DNA of 64,000 bases. Origin: Streptomyces zagrosensis (GTDB lineage: Bacteria > Actinomycetota > Actinomycetes > Streptomycetales > Streptomycetaceae). A model generated the notes under the pieces. It worked only from the letters and a program-made list of their open reading frames with translations. It made no database searches and was not told the DNA's origin. The stretch covers positions 310,001 to 374,000 of the forward strand of contig NZ_JACHJL010000002.1 in the NCBI RefSeq assembly GCF_014203645.1, given 5' to 3'. Shown here piece after piece: positions 27,571 through 36,435 of the stretch; position 1 is the first letter of the stretch, and the number at the start of each line of letters is the position of its first letter. The position numbers and the translations under genes are program-made.

Positions 27571-28461
27571 TCAGCGCACGTCCAGCACCCGGTCCCGTAG
27601 CACCGGGAACTGCGCCCGGGTGGTCGTCACCTGGTTCAGATCCAGGTCCACCGTGAGCACCGATTCGCCGGCGCCCGCTTCAGCGAGCACCTCGCCCCAC
27701 GGGTCCACGACGATGCTGTGCCCCGCCTGCTCGACGCCCGCGTGGGTGCCGGCCGTACCGCAGGCCAGTACGTACGCCTGGTTCTCCACGGCGCGGGCGC
27801 GTGCGAGCAGCGTCCAGTGCTCGCGCCGCCGCTCGGGCCAGCCGGCGGGGATCACCAAAAGCTGCGCGCCTGCGTCGATGAGGAGCCGGAAGAGTTCGGG
27901 AAAACGCAGGTCGTAGCAGGTCGCCAGGCCGATCGTGGTGTCTGGCAGCGATGCCGTGACCACCTCGGTGCCGGCGCCCATCAGCACCGCCTCGCCCTTG
28001 TCGAAGCCAAAGCGGTGGATCTTGCGGTACGTGCGCACGAGCGTGCCGGACGGGTCGAAGAGCAGCGAGGTGTTGTAGAGCGTCGTGCCGTCACCGCCGG
28101 CCGCGCCATCGTCCCTGGCTGCACTGCCGCCGCCGGCCGGGCCCTCGCCGGCGGCCTCTTCGCCGGCGGCCTCTTCGCCGCCTGCGGCGGGTGCCCGCTC
28201 CACGATCGATCCGGCGTGTAGCCAGACGCCGGCGTCGCGCGCCGCCGCGGACATCACCTCGGCGGTCGGCCCGTCCACCGGCTCCGCGCTGGCGGCGAAC
28301 GCCTGGAAGGCGAAGGCTCCGACGTTCCACAGTTCGGGGAGCACGATGAGGTCTGCACCGGTCTGATGGTGTGTGTCCCGTACGAGGGTGGACGCGCGCT
28401 TGCGTCGTGATTCGACCGGCTCGTCCTGGTCCACACCGATCTGGATCAATGAAGCGCGCAC
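27571..28461 (-). CDS. Nitrilase-superfamily carbon-nitrogen hydrolase (296 aa)
   Basis: The catalytic triad of the superfamily is visible: Glu43 in VLPELWN, Lys147 in RTYRKIHRFGFDKGE and Cys182 in LATCYDLRFPELFR. These features match omega-amidase/YafV-like members that hydrolyse amides of small metabolites in the cytosol. A 30-residue Ala/Gly/Glu-rich insert (about 91-125, EEAAGEEAAGEG) sits before the Lys strand and is absent from usual family members. GTG 28461 is chosen at the start of family homology (ASLIQIGVDQ). It is divergent from the maleylpyruvate-isomerase-like gene. Confidence 0.92.
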   Translation of the reverse strand: MRASLIQIGVDQDEPVESRRKRASTLVRDTHHQTGADLIVLPELWNVGAFAFQAFAASAEPVDGPTAEVMSAAARDAGVWLHAGSIVERAPAAGGEEAAGEEAAGEGPAGGGSAARDDGAAGGDGTTLYNTSLLFDPSGTLVRTYRKIHRFGFDKGEAVLMGAGTEVVTASLPDTTIGLATCYDLRFPELFRLLIDAGAQLLVIPAGWPERRREHWTLLARARAVENQAYVLACGTAGTHAGVEQAGHSIVVDPWGEVLAEAGAGESVLTVDLDLNQVTTTRAQFPVLRDRVLDVR

Positions 28462-28599
28462 ATTACCACCGCTCTCGACGATCGAGCTGTCCAACCGGGC
28501 CTACGATCAGTCTGGAAAGCACTGCCGGGGTGCCCGTGCGCAGCGTAACTTAACTGCCAAACAGCACCCAGCCCGCGTACGAACCGCCCGAGGGGTCCC

Positions 28600-29421
28600 G
28601 TGACCGTCCATCCAAGCCTTCAACCCGCCATCGATGCATGGACCCACTCCATCGAAGCGATATCCGAGTTGGTGACGCCGCTCGTCGAGGGGGAGTGGAA
28701 CCGGGCCACCGATTGCCCGGGGTGGTCGGTGCGTGACGTCGTCTCGCACGTCATTGGTTTTGAGTGCGAACTGCTTGGCGACCCACGCCCGATACACAGC
28801 CTGCCGCGCGATCTGTACCACGTGACCAGCGAGTTCGCGCGTTACGTGGAGGTCCAGGTCGATGTCCGCCGCTGTCACACCGCGCCGGAGATGACCTCCG
28901 AACTGGAGTACACGATCATCCGCCGCTCGCGTCAGTTGCGAAACGAGTACCGCGACCCGGAGACCATCATCCGCGGCCCGCTCGGCGAACGCTCGATCCA
29001 CCGCACCCTGACGACCCGGGTCCTCGACGTATGGGTACACGAGCAGGACCTACGCCGGGCGCTCAACAAGCCGGGCAACTTGGACTCCCCCGGCGCCAGC
29101 ATCACCCGCGATGTGCTGCTCAAGAGCCTGCCCGAGGTGGTCGCCAAGAAGGCCAAGGCACCCGCCAACTCCGCCGTGGTCTTCGATGTGTCGGGGCCGC
29201 TGGAGTTCATGCGGACGGTGCGGGTGGATGCGGAGGGCAACGGCAAGCTCGACGCGAGCGTGTCGCTCGGCCCCGCGGTGACGCTCAGCCTGGACTGGGA
29301 GACCTATCTGCGGCTCGCGGCCGGCCGGGTCCGTCCGGAGGCCGTGGCGGACAAGGTGAAGATCGACGGTGATCGCCCGCTGGCGGAGGCGGTCCTGGCG
29401 AACTTCGCGGTCACGCCGTAG
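28600..29421 (+). CDS. Maleylpyruvate isomerase-family mycothiol-dependent enzyme (273 aa)
   Basis: The N-terminal DinB-like four-helix domain has WNRATDCPGWSVRDVVSHVIGFE with the metal-binding His, and a later HRTLTTRVLDVWVHEQDLRRAL motif, as in actinobacterial mycothiol-dependent maleylpyruvate isomerase-like proteins. The C-terminal region resembles an SCP2-like domain (SVSLGPAVTLSLDWETYLRLAAGR). The exact reaction is unknown; members work on thiol conjugates or in detoxification. The start is GTG 28600, with GAGGGG about 6 nt before it. Confidence 0.88.
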   Translation: MTVHPSLQPAIDAWTHSIEAISELVTPLVEGEWNRATDCPGWSVRDVVSHVIGFECELLGDPRPIHSLPRDLYHVTSEFARYVEVQVDVRRCHTAPEMTSELEYTIIRRSRQLRNEYRDPETIIRGPLGERSIHRTLTTRVLDVWVHEQDLRRALNKPGNLDSPGASITRDVLLKSLPEVVAKKAKAPANSAVVFDVSGPLEFMRTVRVDAEGNGKLDASVSLGPAVTLSLDWETYLRLAAGRVRPEAVADKVKIDGDRPLAEAVLANFAVTP

Positions 29422-29438
29422 CGCACCATTGCCGTGTT

Positions 29439-29464
29439 GGGGCCCGCGCGAAACGGCGGGCCCC
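29439..29464. terminator. Terminator between convergent genes
   Basis: GGGGCCCGC (29439-29447) pairs with GCGGGCCCC (29456-29464), a 9-bp perfect stem, 18 nt after the isomerase-like gene. Confidence 0.75.
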
Positions 29465-29606
29465 CGGCGGCCCAGCGACCGCCGCTGCCGGTAGCCGCGT
29501 GCCGCCGATCAGCGCTTACGTCCGTACCCGGGGCTACGCCGGCACGCCCTATCCGCGCCTACGCCAGTACGCAACTCCCCCCGCACACCCGTCCGCCCGT
29601 ACGCCC

Positions 29607-30929
29607 CTACGCCGGCACATGCACCGCTTGCACCCGGCTCGCGATGACGTGTTCGCGCTCGCGTCGGTGGGCCTGGCCGCGTAGCCGCAGCATTTGGGAC
29701 AGGCCCAGGGCCTGAAGGAAAAAGACCGAGGCGAAGGCGATGCGGTAGTTGTCGTCGGTCGCGTCCAGGAGTACGCCAACGGCGAGCAGCGTGGTCATCG
29801 ACGCGATGAAGCCGCCCATGTTCACGATCCCCGACGCGGTGCCAAGGCGCTCCGGCGGATTGGCGGGACGGGCGAAGTCGAAGCCGATCATCGAGGCGGG
29901 GCCGCACGCGCCGAGCACCACACACAGTGCGATCAGCAGCGCTCCCGGCGCATGCTGCTCCGGCCAGGTGAGCACGCTGGCCCAGAGCAGGGCGGTGGCG
30001 GCGACAGTGCTCAAGGCAATGGGTGCGCGGGCGGCGTGGTGGCGGGCGATGACCTGCCCGTAGACCAGGCCGACCGCCATGTTCGAGAGCACCACCAAGG
30101 TCAGCAACTCCCCTGCCTCGGCGCGGGAGAGGCCCTGCGCCTCGACCAGAAACGGCATTCCCCACAGCAGCAGGAACACCATGGCGGGGAACTGTGTGGT
30201 GAAGTGCGTCCACATGCCGAGCCGGGTGCCCGGTTCGCTCCAGGCTGCCGCGATCTGCTTGCGGACGAAGCCGTTGCCGACATGCGGATGCGGCGCCGGC
30301 TCGTGTCCCTCGGGGTGATCGCGCAGGAACAGCAGCACCAGCGCGAGGACGAGCACCCCACTGGCCGCGCTACCCGCGAACGTCATCGTCCAACCCGCGT
30401 GGTGGAGCAGCCGGGCCAGTACGAGCGTGGAGATGAGGTTGCCCGCCATCCCGATCAGCGCGGCGACCTGGGCGATCAGCGGGCCGCGGCGGGCCGGGAA
30501 CCAGCGTGAGCCAAGGCGCAGCACGCTGATGAAGGTCATCGCATCACCGCAACCGAGCAGCGCGCGGGAGGCGAGGGCCATGGCGTACGAGTGGGAGAAC
30601 GCGAAGCCGAACTGACCGATGGTGAACAGCACGACGCCGAGGGTCAGCACCTTCTTGGTGCCGAGCCGGTCCACCATGAGGCCGACCGGTATCTGCATGC
30701 CCGCGTAGACCAGGAGTTGCAGGATCGAGAAGGTGGACAGGGCCGACGCGTTGATGTGGAACCGCTCGGTCGCGTCGATGCCCGCGACGCCGAGGCTGGT
30801 ACGGAAGGTGATGGCCACGAAGTAGACGGCGACCCCAAGGCCCCACATGGCGACGGCGCGGCGTCCACCGGGTGGGTCACCCGGCAGCTTCGGCGCGCCG
30901 CTGGCACGTATCTCGCCCGGCGCGCTCAC
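29607..30929 (-). CDS. MFS transporter (440 aa)
   Basis: Twelve hydrophobic spans with an MFS signature loop between spans 2 and 3 (GLMVDRLGTKKVL), typical of the major facilitator superfamily. Homology to nitrate/organic-acid/sugar-acid permease-like members seems likely, but the substrate cannot be set. Its ATG (30929) overlaps the stop of the GntR gene by 4 nt (ATGA), so regulator and transporter are co-expressed and the regulator's ligand is probably the transported compound or a product of it. Confidence 0.92.
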   Translation of the reverse strand: MSAPGEIRASGAPKLPGDPPGGRRAVAMWGLGVAVYFVAITFRTSLGVAGIDATERFHINASALSTFSILQLLVYAGMQIPVGLMVDRLGTKKVLTLGVVLFTIGQFGFAFSHSYAMALASRALLGCGDAMTFISVLRLGSRWFPARRGPLIAQVAALIGMAGNLISTLVLARLLHHAGWTMTFAGSAASGVLVLALVLLFLRDHPEGHEPAPHPHVGNGFVRKQIAAAWSEPGTRLGMWTHFTTQFPAMVFLLLWGMPFLVEAQGLSRAEAGELLTLVVLSNMAVGLVYGQVIARHHAARAPIALSTVAATALLWASVLTWPEQHAPGALLIALCVVLGACGPASMIGFDFARPANPPERLGTASGIVNMGGFIASMTTLLAVGVLLDATDDNYRIAFASVFFLQALGLSQMLRLRGQAHRREREHVIASRVQAVHVPA

Positions 30930-31720
30930 CTGGCCTCACCCCTGGCCAGGTTGCGCACCCAGCTCACGTGCTGGTGCACGACGGCCACCGCCGCATCCGG
31001 GTCACCGGCGCGCAGCGCCTCCAAGATCTCGGCGTGCTCGACGATGGCCTTCGCCACCCGGTCGGGGTGTGCGTGCATCACGGCGACGCCCATCCGCAGT
31101 TGTCGGTCGCGCAACTGGTCGTAGAGCCGGTTCAGGATCTGGTTGCCCGCGCTGCGGACGATCTCGGCGTGGAAGCTGCGGTCGCTGACGGCGACGGCGG
31201 CCAGGTCGCCGGTGGCGGCCTGGGCGCGCTGCTGGTCGAGCAGTTCCTCAAGCCGGCTGATCAACTCGGCGCGGGCGGGCACGGCTTTGCGTACGGCGTG
31301 TTCCTCGACGAGCAGTCGGGTCTCCACGACATCGGTGATCTCCTGCGCGGAGACCGGCAGCACCAGGGCGCCCTTCTTCGGATAGAGCTTGATCAGCCCT
31401 TCCACTTCGAGGCGCAGCAATGCCTCGCGTACCGGCGTACGGGATACGCCTACGGCGTCGGCGAGGCCGCCCTCGGTCAGCAGCGTGCCGCCCTCGTAGC
31501 GGCGCTCCAGGACGGCGTACTTGATGTGCGCATAGACCCGCTCGGCGGCGGAACCAGTCGCTCCGGCGGCGGGCCTGCTCTCGCCGGGGCCGCCGCTGGG
31601 GGAGTTGGGGCCGGGGGAGCCGGCGTGGGGGGAGTCGCTGCCGGCGGGCAGCGCGGAGGGGGAGGTGGAGGCTGTCGGGGAGGTCGGCGGAATGGCGGGA
31701 ACAGTGGGGGCTGGAGCCAT
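30926..31720 (-). CDS. GntR-family regulator, FadR/VanR subfamily (264 aa)
   Basis: After a 50-residue Pro/Ser/Gly-rich disordered head, the winged helix GTLLTEGGLADAVGVSRTPVREALLRLEVEGLIKLYPKKGALV is a clear GntR DNA-binding domain. The C-terminal all-helical FCD domain has the metal-ligand pattern (SFHAEIV, HAEILEALR, HQHV). ATG 31720 is chosen since frames upstream are not protein-like, though the true start may lie further inside the head. It heads an operon with the MFS gene. A palindrome (ATAC-N5-GTAT) just upstream of the start may be its own operator. Confidence 0.9.
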   Translation of the reverse strand: MAPAPTVPAIPPTSPTASTSPSALPAGSDSPHAGSPGPNSPSGGPGESRPAAGATGSAAERVYAHIKYAVLERRYEGGTLLTEGGLADAVGVSRTPVREALLRLEVEGLIKLYPKKGALVLPVSAQEITDVVETRLLVEEHAVRKAVPARAELISRLEELLDQQRAQAATGDLAAVAVSDRSFHAEIVRSAGNQILNRLYDQLRDRQLRMGVAVMHAHPDRVAKAIVEHAEILEALRAGDPDAAVAVVHQHVSWVRNLARGEAR

Positions 31721-31733
31721 GCGCACAGGATAG

Positions 31734-31746
31734 ATACAACAGGTAT
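31734..31746. promoter_or_regulatory. Candidate GntR autoregulatory operator
   Basis: ATAC-aacag-GTAT, an inverted repeat about 14 nt upstream of the GntR start codon, with the size of FadR-subfamily sites. Confidence 0.4.
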
Positions 31747-32164
31747 GCGAGCGAAGCCCCCGTCCGGCATGCGGACGGCGGTACGTGAGGTGGAGCACAT
31801 GCCGGCGGCTGTGTGAGCCGTTGAGCCGCGCACTCGCTTACCCCTTGGTAAGCACGCACTTGTAAGTCGGTACTTGGCAACCGTGGCGAAGCACGTGACG
31901 ATAAAGCCACGGCCAGGGACACCACGGGAGAGGCTCATCTCCCATTTCCACAGCGTTATTCGCCGCCTTTTCTCGCCAGCCCGCCGCACCACCGTCTACG
32001 GCACTTACTGCACAGCATCGCCGGCAGCACGTTCGTCTTTCGTATCGGGTCAGCAGCGTGGAGAAGAGCACCTTGAGCCAGACATACGCCGCAGTGGCAC
32101 ATTCCCTTTCCTACCCTTTTTCCTGCCGCTGCCGGTCCCTATCCCTTATTTTCTGGAGAGAACA
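31747..32164. other. AT-richer intergenic region with palindromes
   Basis: No gene is called in this stretch. Its GC content is lower than the surroundings. GCTTACC-CCTT-GGTAAGC (31836-31853) is a perfect 7-bp inverted repeat followed by related CTTGTAAGT and ACTTGG words, so it is probably the control region of the oxidoreductase gene. An open frame continuing upstream of that gene to 31874 is Ser/Pro/Arg-rich and has no ribosome site. Confidence 0.5.
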
Positions 32165-33052
32165 GTGACCGCGAAGTCCCCGGAACACACCCCCGTCACC
32201 GTAATCGGTCTTGGCGCCATGGGCAGGGCGCTCGCCGCGGCCTTTGTCGCCGGCGGCCACCCCACCACGGTCTGGAACCGCACTCCCGGCAAGGCGAAGG
32301 AACTGGTCGCCCAGGGCGCGCTGGAGGCAGCGGACCTGACCGCGGCCATCGAGGCCAGCCCGCTGATCGTGGTGTGCGTCTTCGACGAGGCTGCGGTGCG
32401 CGAACTGCTCACCCCGGTCGGCTCGTCGCTGGCCGGGCGCACAGTCGCCATGCTCACCACCTTCACGCCCAAGAGCGCGGTGGAGACCTCCGCCTGGTTG
32501 GCCGAGCAACAGGCGGGTTATCTGGGCGGCGCGGTCATGGCCGTGCCCGACATGATCGGCACGCCGGGGTCCCAGCTCTTCTACAGCGGCCCGAAAGACC
32601 TCTTCGACACCTATCACAAGCCGCTGGAGTTGCTAGGCGTCAGCCGGCACGTTGGTGAGGACCCGGGCACGTCGGCGCTGTACGAGACCGCGCTGCTTTC
32701 CGGCATGTACGCAATGTTCGCGGGCTTCCAGCACGGCGCCGCTCTGATCGGCACCGGAGGAGTATCAGCGACCGAATTCGCGGGATACGCCGTGCCGTTC
32801 GTTCAGGCAATGGCCACCATGCTGCCGCTGGACGCCGAATTCATCGACAAGGGCGATTACACCACCGATGTGCAGAGCCTGGAATTCAACCGGTCGGCCC
32901 TTGAGCACATCGTGCACGTCAGCCAGGACCAGGGCATCGGCACCGATGTGCCGGGCCTCATCATGGAGCTGATGGACCGTCAGATCAGGGCGGGCCACGG
33001 CGCGGACAGCGCCACCCGGATGTTCGAGAGCATCAAGCACCCGCAGGGCTGA
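32165..33052 (+). CDS. NAD(P)-dependent imine-reductase-like oxidoreductase (295 aa)
   Basis: VTVIGLGAMGRALAAAFVAGGHPTTVWNRTPGKAKELV is the beta-hydroxyacid dehydrogenase/6PGDH-type Rossmann motif (GLGAMG). The C-terminal helical domain with SLEFNRSALEHIVHVSQDQGI resembles the imine reductase group of this superfamily, where an interdomain dimer forms the active site. Members reduce cyclic imines or act on beta-hydroxyacids. The start is GTG 32165 with GGAGAG 4-9 nt upstream. It has a long, AT-richer upstream region and a terminator hairpin downstream. Confidence 0.9.
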   Translation: MTAKSPEHTPVTVIGLGAMGRALAAAFVAGGHPTTVWNRTPGKAKELVAQGALEAADLTAAIEASPLIVVCVFDEAAVRELLTPVGSSLAGRTVAMLTTFTPKSAVETSAWLAEQQAGYLGGAVMAVPDMIGTPGSQLFYSGPKDLFDTYHKPLELLGVSRHVGEDPGTSALYETALLSGMYAMFAGFQHGAALIGTGGVSATEFAGYAVPFVQAMATMLPLDAEFIDKGDYTTDVQSLEFNRSALEHIVHVSQDQGIGTDVPGLIMELMDRQIRAGHGADSATRMFESIKHPQG

Positions 33053-33098
33053 GCCAGCGCGGACGCCCTCTCCCTGCTGACCCAGCTGCCCGCACCGC

Positions 33099-33121
33099 GG
33101 GCCGCGCTGCCCGCGCGGCCC
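33099..33121. terminator. Hairpin between convergent oxidoreductase and S41 peptidase genes
   Basis: GGGCCGCG (33099-33106) pairs with CGCGGCCC (33114-33121), an 8-bp perfect stem with a 7-nt loop. Confidence 0.6.
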
Positions 33122-33126
33122 CGTGG

Positions 33127-34596
33127 TCACTCCCGTGCGCCGGGTAGCTCCCGTAGCGCCCGGTCGAAGGCCGAATCACGGCGGTGGGCGAACTCTTCGT
33201 CGGTGAAGACCGGTTCTGGCAGATGTGGCGGGATGCCGGAGCCGTCGAAGGTCTGGCCGGAGCGGGTGCGGAACTCCTCGTTGGGCAGCGAGACCTGCCA
33301 GCCACCCGGCAGGTTCCGGCCCATCGTGTCGGAGAAGACGCCCTGGGTGGATTCGCCGATCCGTACGGTACGGCCGGGCCGCTCGATGAGGGCCTGGGTG
33401 AACGACTCGGCCGCGCTGACCGTCGAGCCACCGGTGAGCACCGCGATCGGGCCGGTGTACCGGGGCGCCCGCGCGGGCTGGACGAACAGCGGCTGCGGGG
33501 TGGTGAACCGGGTCGGGTCGGCCGGGTCGTTACGGGCGCGCTTGGCGTACGCGAAGTAGGGCCGATCGGTGAGCCGGGCGGCGAGGTCGAGGCCGAAACT
33601 GTCAGCCCCGCCCCCGTTGACCCGCAGGTCGATGACGAGCCCGCGCAGCTTGCGGGTGCGCTCGGCGCTGAAGATCGTGTCCAGTGCGCGATCGAGGGCG
33701 GCCTTGTTGGCGGCGTAGGTGGGCGTTGACGCGTATCCGATGAAGCCCGAGACGCGCAGATAACCCCGGTCACCGGGGAGGTCCGCGTAGCCGATGCGGC
33801 CCTGCGCGAACTCCTGTAGCGGGCGGCCCTTGAGGTCGCGTTCCACGATGTACGCACGCACCCGCTCGTCCAACTCCTCGGTGGGCGCGACGGTGCCCGG
33901 CCTGACCTGACCGAAGGTGCCGGTGGGCTCGGCGTCAATGAAGACATGCGCATCGTGCAGCGGGGTCACCATGTCCCGGAAGATGCCGAAGAGTTCGTCT
34001 TTGGACGTGTCGGCGCCGATCCGTGTCCGGTAGGTGTCTCGCACGGCGTGCCAGTCGATGCCCTTGGCCGCGAAGAAGGGGTAGTTCTCCTCGAAGTTCT
34101 GCCAAAAGACGTCGAAGGTTCGGCGTGCGTCGAAGGGTTGACCAGGCTTGCCGTCGTCATTCGGGTTGCACTGGGCGGGTAGCGCGCTCAGCCGCCGCAG
34201 CCCCCGGTACCCGGGTGAGCCGTCGCGGTGCTGGGCGGCAAGGCCCGGACGGGCGGCCAGGCGCAACGAGAAGGTGCGGCCCTCTCGGGTGGCATAGCGC
34301 TGCGCGCCACCGCCCTGGTCCGTGCGGTGTGCGGGCTCGCCCTTGAGGCAGCTCACCGCCGTCGTCTGGTACTCCTGGTACGCGCCGCTTTGCACCGTGA
34401 TGACGCTGCCGTAGCCGTCCACGCGCCACACGCCGTCCAGCGAAGGGGCCGCGCCGTGCGCCCCGCCCGTCCGGCCGGCAGGGGCCGGGCCCGCCGCCGT
34501 TGCCGCCGGGGGGAGAACCAACCCACCGGCTACGGCGCATAATGCCGCCGCGGTCACCGCCGTGCCGAAACCGCCCGGCCCCCTGCCTTGCCCCAT
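33127..34596 (-). CDS. Secreted S41-family peptidase (489 aa)
   Basis: A signal peptide is evident (hydrophobic TAVTAAALCAVAGGLVLPPAATAAG), so the protein is exported. The catalytic core has the S41/tricorn-like features LRGLVIDLRVNGGGADSFG and GGSTVSAAESF, with the nucleophile Ser near residue 395, followed by TQGVFSDTMGRNLPGGW. No PDZ domain is obvious; the N-terminal half has helical and beta segments typical of the retinoid-binding/tail-specific-protease group. The role is extracytoplasmic protein turnover or processing. The tail ends with EEFAHRRDSAFDRAL. It stands alone. Confidence 0.9.
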   Translation of the reverse strand: MGQGRGPGGFGTAVTAAALCAVAGGLVLPPAATAAGPAPAGRTGGAHGAAPSLDGVWRVDGYGSVITVQSGAYQEYQTTAVSCLKGEPAHRTDQGGGAQRYATREGRTFSLRLAARPGLAAQHRDGSPGYRGLRRLSALPAQCNPNDDGKPGQPFDARRTFDVFWQNFEENYPFFAAKGIDWHAVRDTYRTRIGADTSKDELFGIFRDMVTPLHDAHVFIDAEPTGTFGQVRPGTVAPTEELDERVRAYIVERDLKGRPLQEFAQGRIGYADLPGDRGYLRVSGFIGYASTPTYAANKAALDRALDTIFSAERTRKLRGLVIDLRVNGGGADSFGLDLAARLTDRPYFAYAKRARNDPADPTRFTTPQPLFVQPARAPRYTGPIAVLTGGSTVSAAESFTQALIERPGRTVRIGESTQGVFSDTMGRNLPGGWQVSLPNEEFRTRSGQTFDGSGIPPHLPEPVFTDEEFAHRRDSAFDRALRELPGARE

Positions 34597-34698
34597 GACC
34601 CAGCCCGCCTTTCCTTGGCCTCACGTGTGATGCGTGAGGCCAGGTACCTGATGCTGCACGTTCGCGATCACCATGCTCCGCCGTGCACCAGGTCCCGA

Positions 34699-35382
34699 CT
34701 AACCGGCTACCAACCCTTCGCGGGGTGGGGACAACCCCACAACACCCGCCGGAACCAAGGGCTCCGGTGCGTACTCGATGCCCTTGCGCACCCGCTCGGC
34801 GCGCTCCGGTGAGGTGAGCCGGGCGACCAGGTGGAAGGACATGTCGATGCCGGCCGAAATGCCGGCGGAGGTCAGCACGTCACCGTCGTCCACGAACCGT
34901 TCGCCCGCCCGCACATCAATGGTGGGGTCAAGCTCGCGCAGCTCGTCGAGCGAGGCCCAGTGGGTGGTGGCCGGGCGGCCGGAGAGCAGGCCCGCCGCCG
35001 CGTAGACGAGCGCCCCCGTGCAGACGCTGGCCATGAGCGGAACCCGCTCGCGCTCGCGCCGCACCCACGCCAGATGGGCCTCGTCCGTCAGCATCGGGCG
35101 AGTGCCACGGCCGCCCGGGTGGATCAGGACGTCCAGCGCAGGCAGTTCGGCCGCGCTCCGGTGCGCCTGGACGGTCAGGCCCTTCGCGCAGGTCACCGGG
35201 TTGCCATCGGCGGAGAAGCAAAAGACCCGCCAGCCGTCGTCTGGGAAGTGCTGGGTCCAGTACGAGAGGACCTCCCACGGGCCGATCGCATCGAGCTCCT
35301 CCACGCCGGGAAAGAGCAGGATGCCGATCGTGCGCGGGGGTGCTCCGCCGCTTGTCGCACTCGTGTTTCCATCGAGACTCAT
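34699..35382 (-). CDS. DJ-1/PfpI family protein, isonitrile-hydratase-like (227 aa)
   Basis: The family fold has FPGVEELDAIGPWEVL (Glu28) and the nucleophile elbow MASVCTGALVYAAAGLL with Cys121, then GISAGIDMSFHLVARL and the typical GIEYAPEPL. These features are closest to the isonitrile-hydratase-like branch of DJ-1/PfpI proteins. No AraC DNA-binding domain follows, so this is an enzyme, chaperone or glyoxalase-like protein rather than a regulator. ATG 35382. Confidence 0.88.
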   Translation of the reverse strand: MSLDGNTSATSGGAPPRTIGILLFPGVEELDAIGPWEVLSYWTQHFPDDGWRVFCFSADGNPVTCAKGLTVQAHRSAAELPALDVLIHPGGRGTRPMLTDEAHLAWVRRERERVPLMASVCTGALVYAAAGLLSGRPATTHWASLDELRELDPTIDVRAGERFVDDGDVLTSAGISAGIDMSFHLVARLTSPERAERVRKGIEYAPEPLVPAGVVGLSPPREGLVAG

Positions 35383-35424
35383 GCGCTCATCGAAGCAGTG
35401 CAGTCACGCAACGGCCTGGCATTT

Positions 35425-36390
35425 TCAGCCCTCCAGGCGCCGTAGCCGCTCCGCGTCCCCCGTCCGGGGGCAGGTTCCGCAGGCTTCGGCGGGCTGGATG
35501 GCGTAGTACAGGCAGCAGCCGGTGCGGGTGCGGGTGAGGTGTGTTCGGCCGTCGCTCCCTGCCAGGCGTCGGAAGTTCGCCCCATCGGGGAAGGGCGCGA
35601 TGCCGTACGGAAGGACCTCGCCGGCCAGGCGTACCGCGCGCTCCTCCTCGCCCAGGGTGCGGCCCAGCGACCAGATGCCGGAGACGAGGTCGTCGCCCGC
35701 CATCCCCCACAGCGCGCGCGGCCCGCGCCGGTAGGCGGGCGCGATCGCCACCAGGAGCGGCCGTACGAGCTCGGCGAAGCCGTCCCGCAAGGCAGCGCCC
35801 AGCGCCGCCTCGTCGGGGGCGATCTGCACCCCGGGCAGCCTGGCGGCCGGGTCGTCCGGCAGACAGATGAAGCCGCCGGGGGTGACCTCGTAGCGGTCGC
35901 CGACCAACTCGCTGCGTACCGCGCGCGGCCCGAGCACCGGCACCCGGCGATCGAGGTACCACGGGCCGCTGAGCAGCAGCGATACGGACCATAGGTAGCT
36001 GTGCAGGGCACGAGCGGCCACCACGTGGCGGCGCGGGACCGGCACGTGGTCGGCGGCGATGCGCGAGGCTTCGGCGTCGAGGAAGCCGGCGAGCAACTCG
36101 GGCTCGGAGGCGAGCTGTTGCACGCTGTAGCGTGCGTGGACGCTAGCCGATGGGGCGTCAGTTAGCGTGTCCGCACTGTGCGCTTTGCTCACACTGCCCA
36201 CGACCTGAGTTGTGGGACGTTGCCGAGTCGTGTACGGCTCGTGGCCAGTTCGCGTGCCGGGCCATCGAACGTCCAGGCGCAACGGCTCGCACAATGCCGC
36301 TAGGCGCTCGTACCCACGGGCGAGCAGTCGGGCGCAGTCCGTGGCGGTCGCGTCATCGGGCGGGCAGGCCGGGGCAAGGGCCAGCGTCAT
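35425..36390 (-). CDS. FhuF-like (2Fe-2S) siderophore-iron reductase-type protein (321 aa)
   Basis: The C-terminus has the four-Cys cluster typical of this family: Cys292-Cys293, Cys304 and Cys307 (GCCLYYAIQPAEACGTC). The rest fits the FhuF/IucA-like ferric-reductase fold. Known members reduce ferric iron bound to siderophores in the cytoplasm. An iron-box palindrome lies 29-45 nt before ATG 36390, so the gene should be repressed by DmdR/IdeR when iron is sufficient. No transporter or siderophore synthetase gene is adjacent. Confidence 0.88.
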   Translation of the reverse strand: MTLALAPACPPDDATATDCARLLARGYERLAALCEPLRLDVRWPGTRTGHEPYTTRQRPTTQVVGSVSKAHSADTLTDAPSASVHARYSVQQLASEPELLAGFLDAEASRIAADHVPVPRRHVVAARALHSYLWSVSLLLSGPWYLDRRVPVLGPRAVRSELVGDRYEVTPGGFICLPDDPAARLPGVQIAPDEAALGAALRDGFAELVRPLLVAIAPAYRRGPRALWGMAGDDLVSGIWSLGRTLGEEERAVRLAGEVLPYGIAPFPDGANFRRLAGSDGRTHLTRTRTGCCLYYAIQPAEACGTCPRTGDAERLRRLEG

Positions 36391-36418
36391 CGGATTTCCT
36401 CAGCACCAATGGGGAAGC

Positions 36419-36435
36419 AAGGCAAGCCTTACCTT
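36419..36435 (-). promoter_or_regulatory. Iron box (DmdR1/IdeR-type)
   Basis: Read on the minus strand: AAGGTAAGGCTTGCCTT, an imperfect 17-bp palindrome. It agrees with the core TTAGGTTAGGCTAACCTAA of DtxR-family sites at most positions and lies 29 nt upstream of the FhuF-like gene. Confidence 0.75.

Noticed and set aside
28140..28200. Repeat of CCGGCGGCCTCTTCG in the nitrilase-like gene as a mobile or CRISPR-like repeat
   Set aside because: It encodes the EEAAG low-complexity insert in frame and has only about two copies.
31874..32164. Upstream extension of the imine-reductase-like gene
   Set aside because: The extra 97 codons are Ser/Pro/Arg-rich in an AT-rich region. GTG 32165 has GGAGAG just upstream and the Rossmann fold begins 10 residues later.
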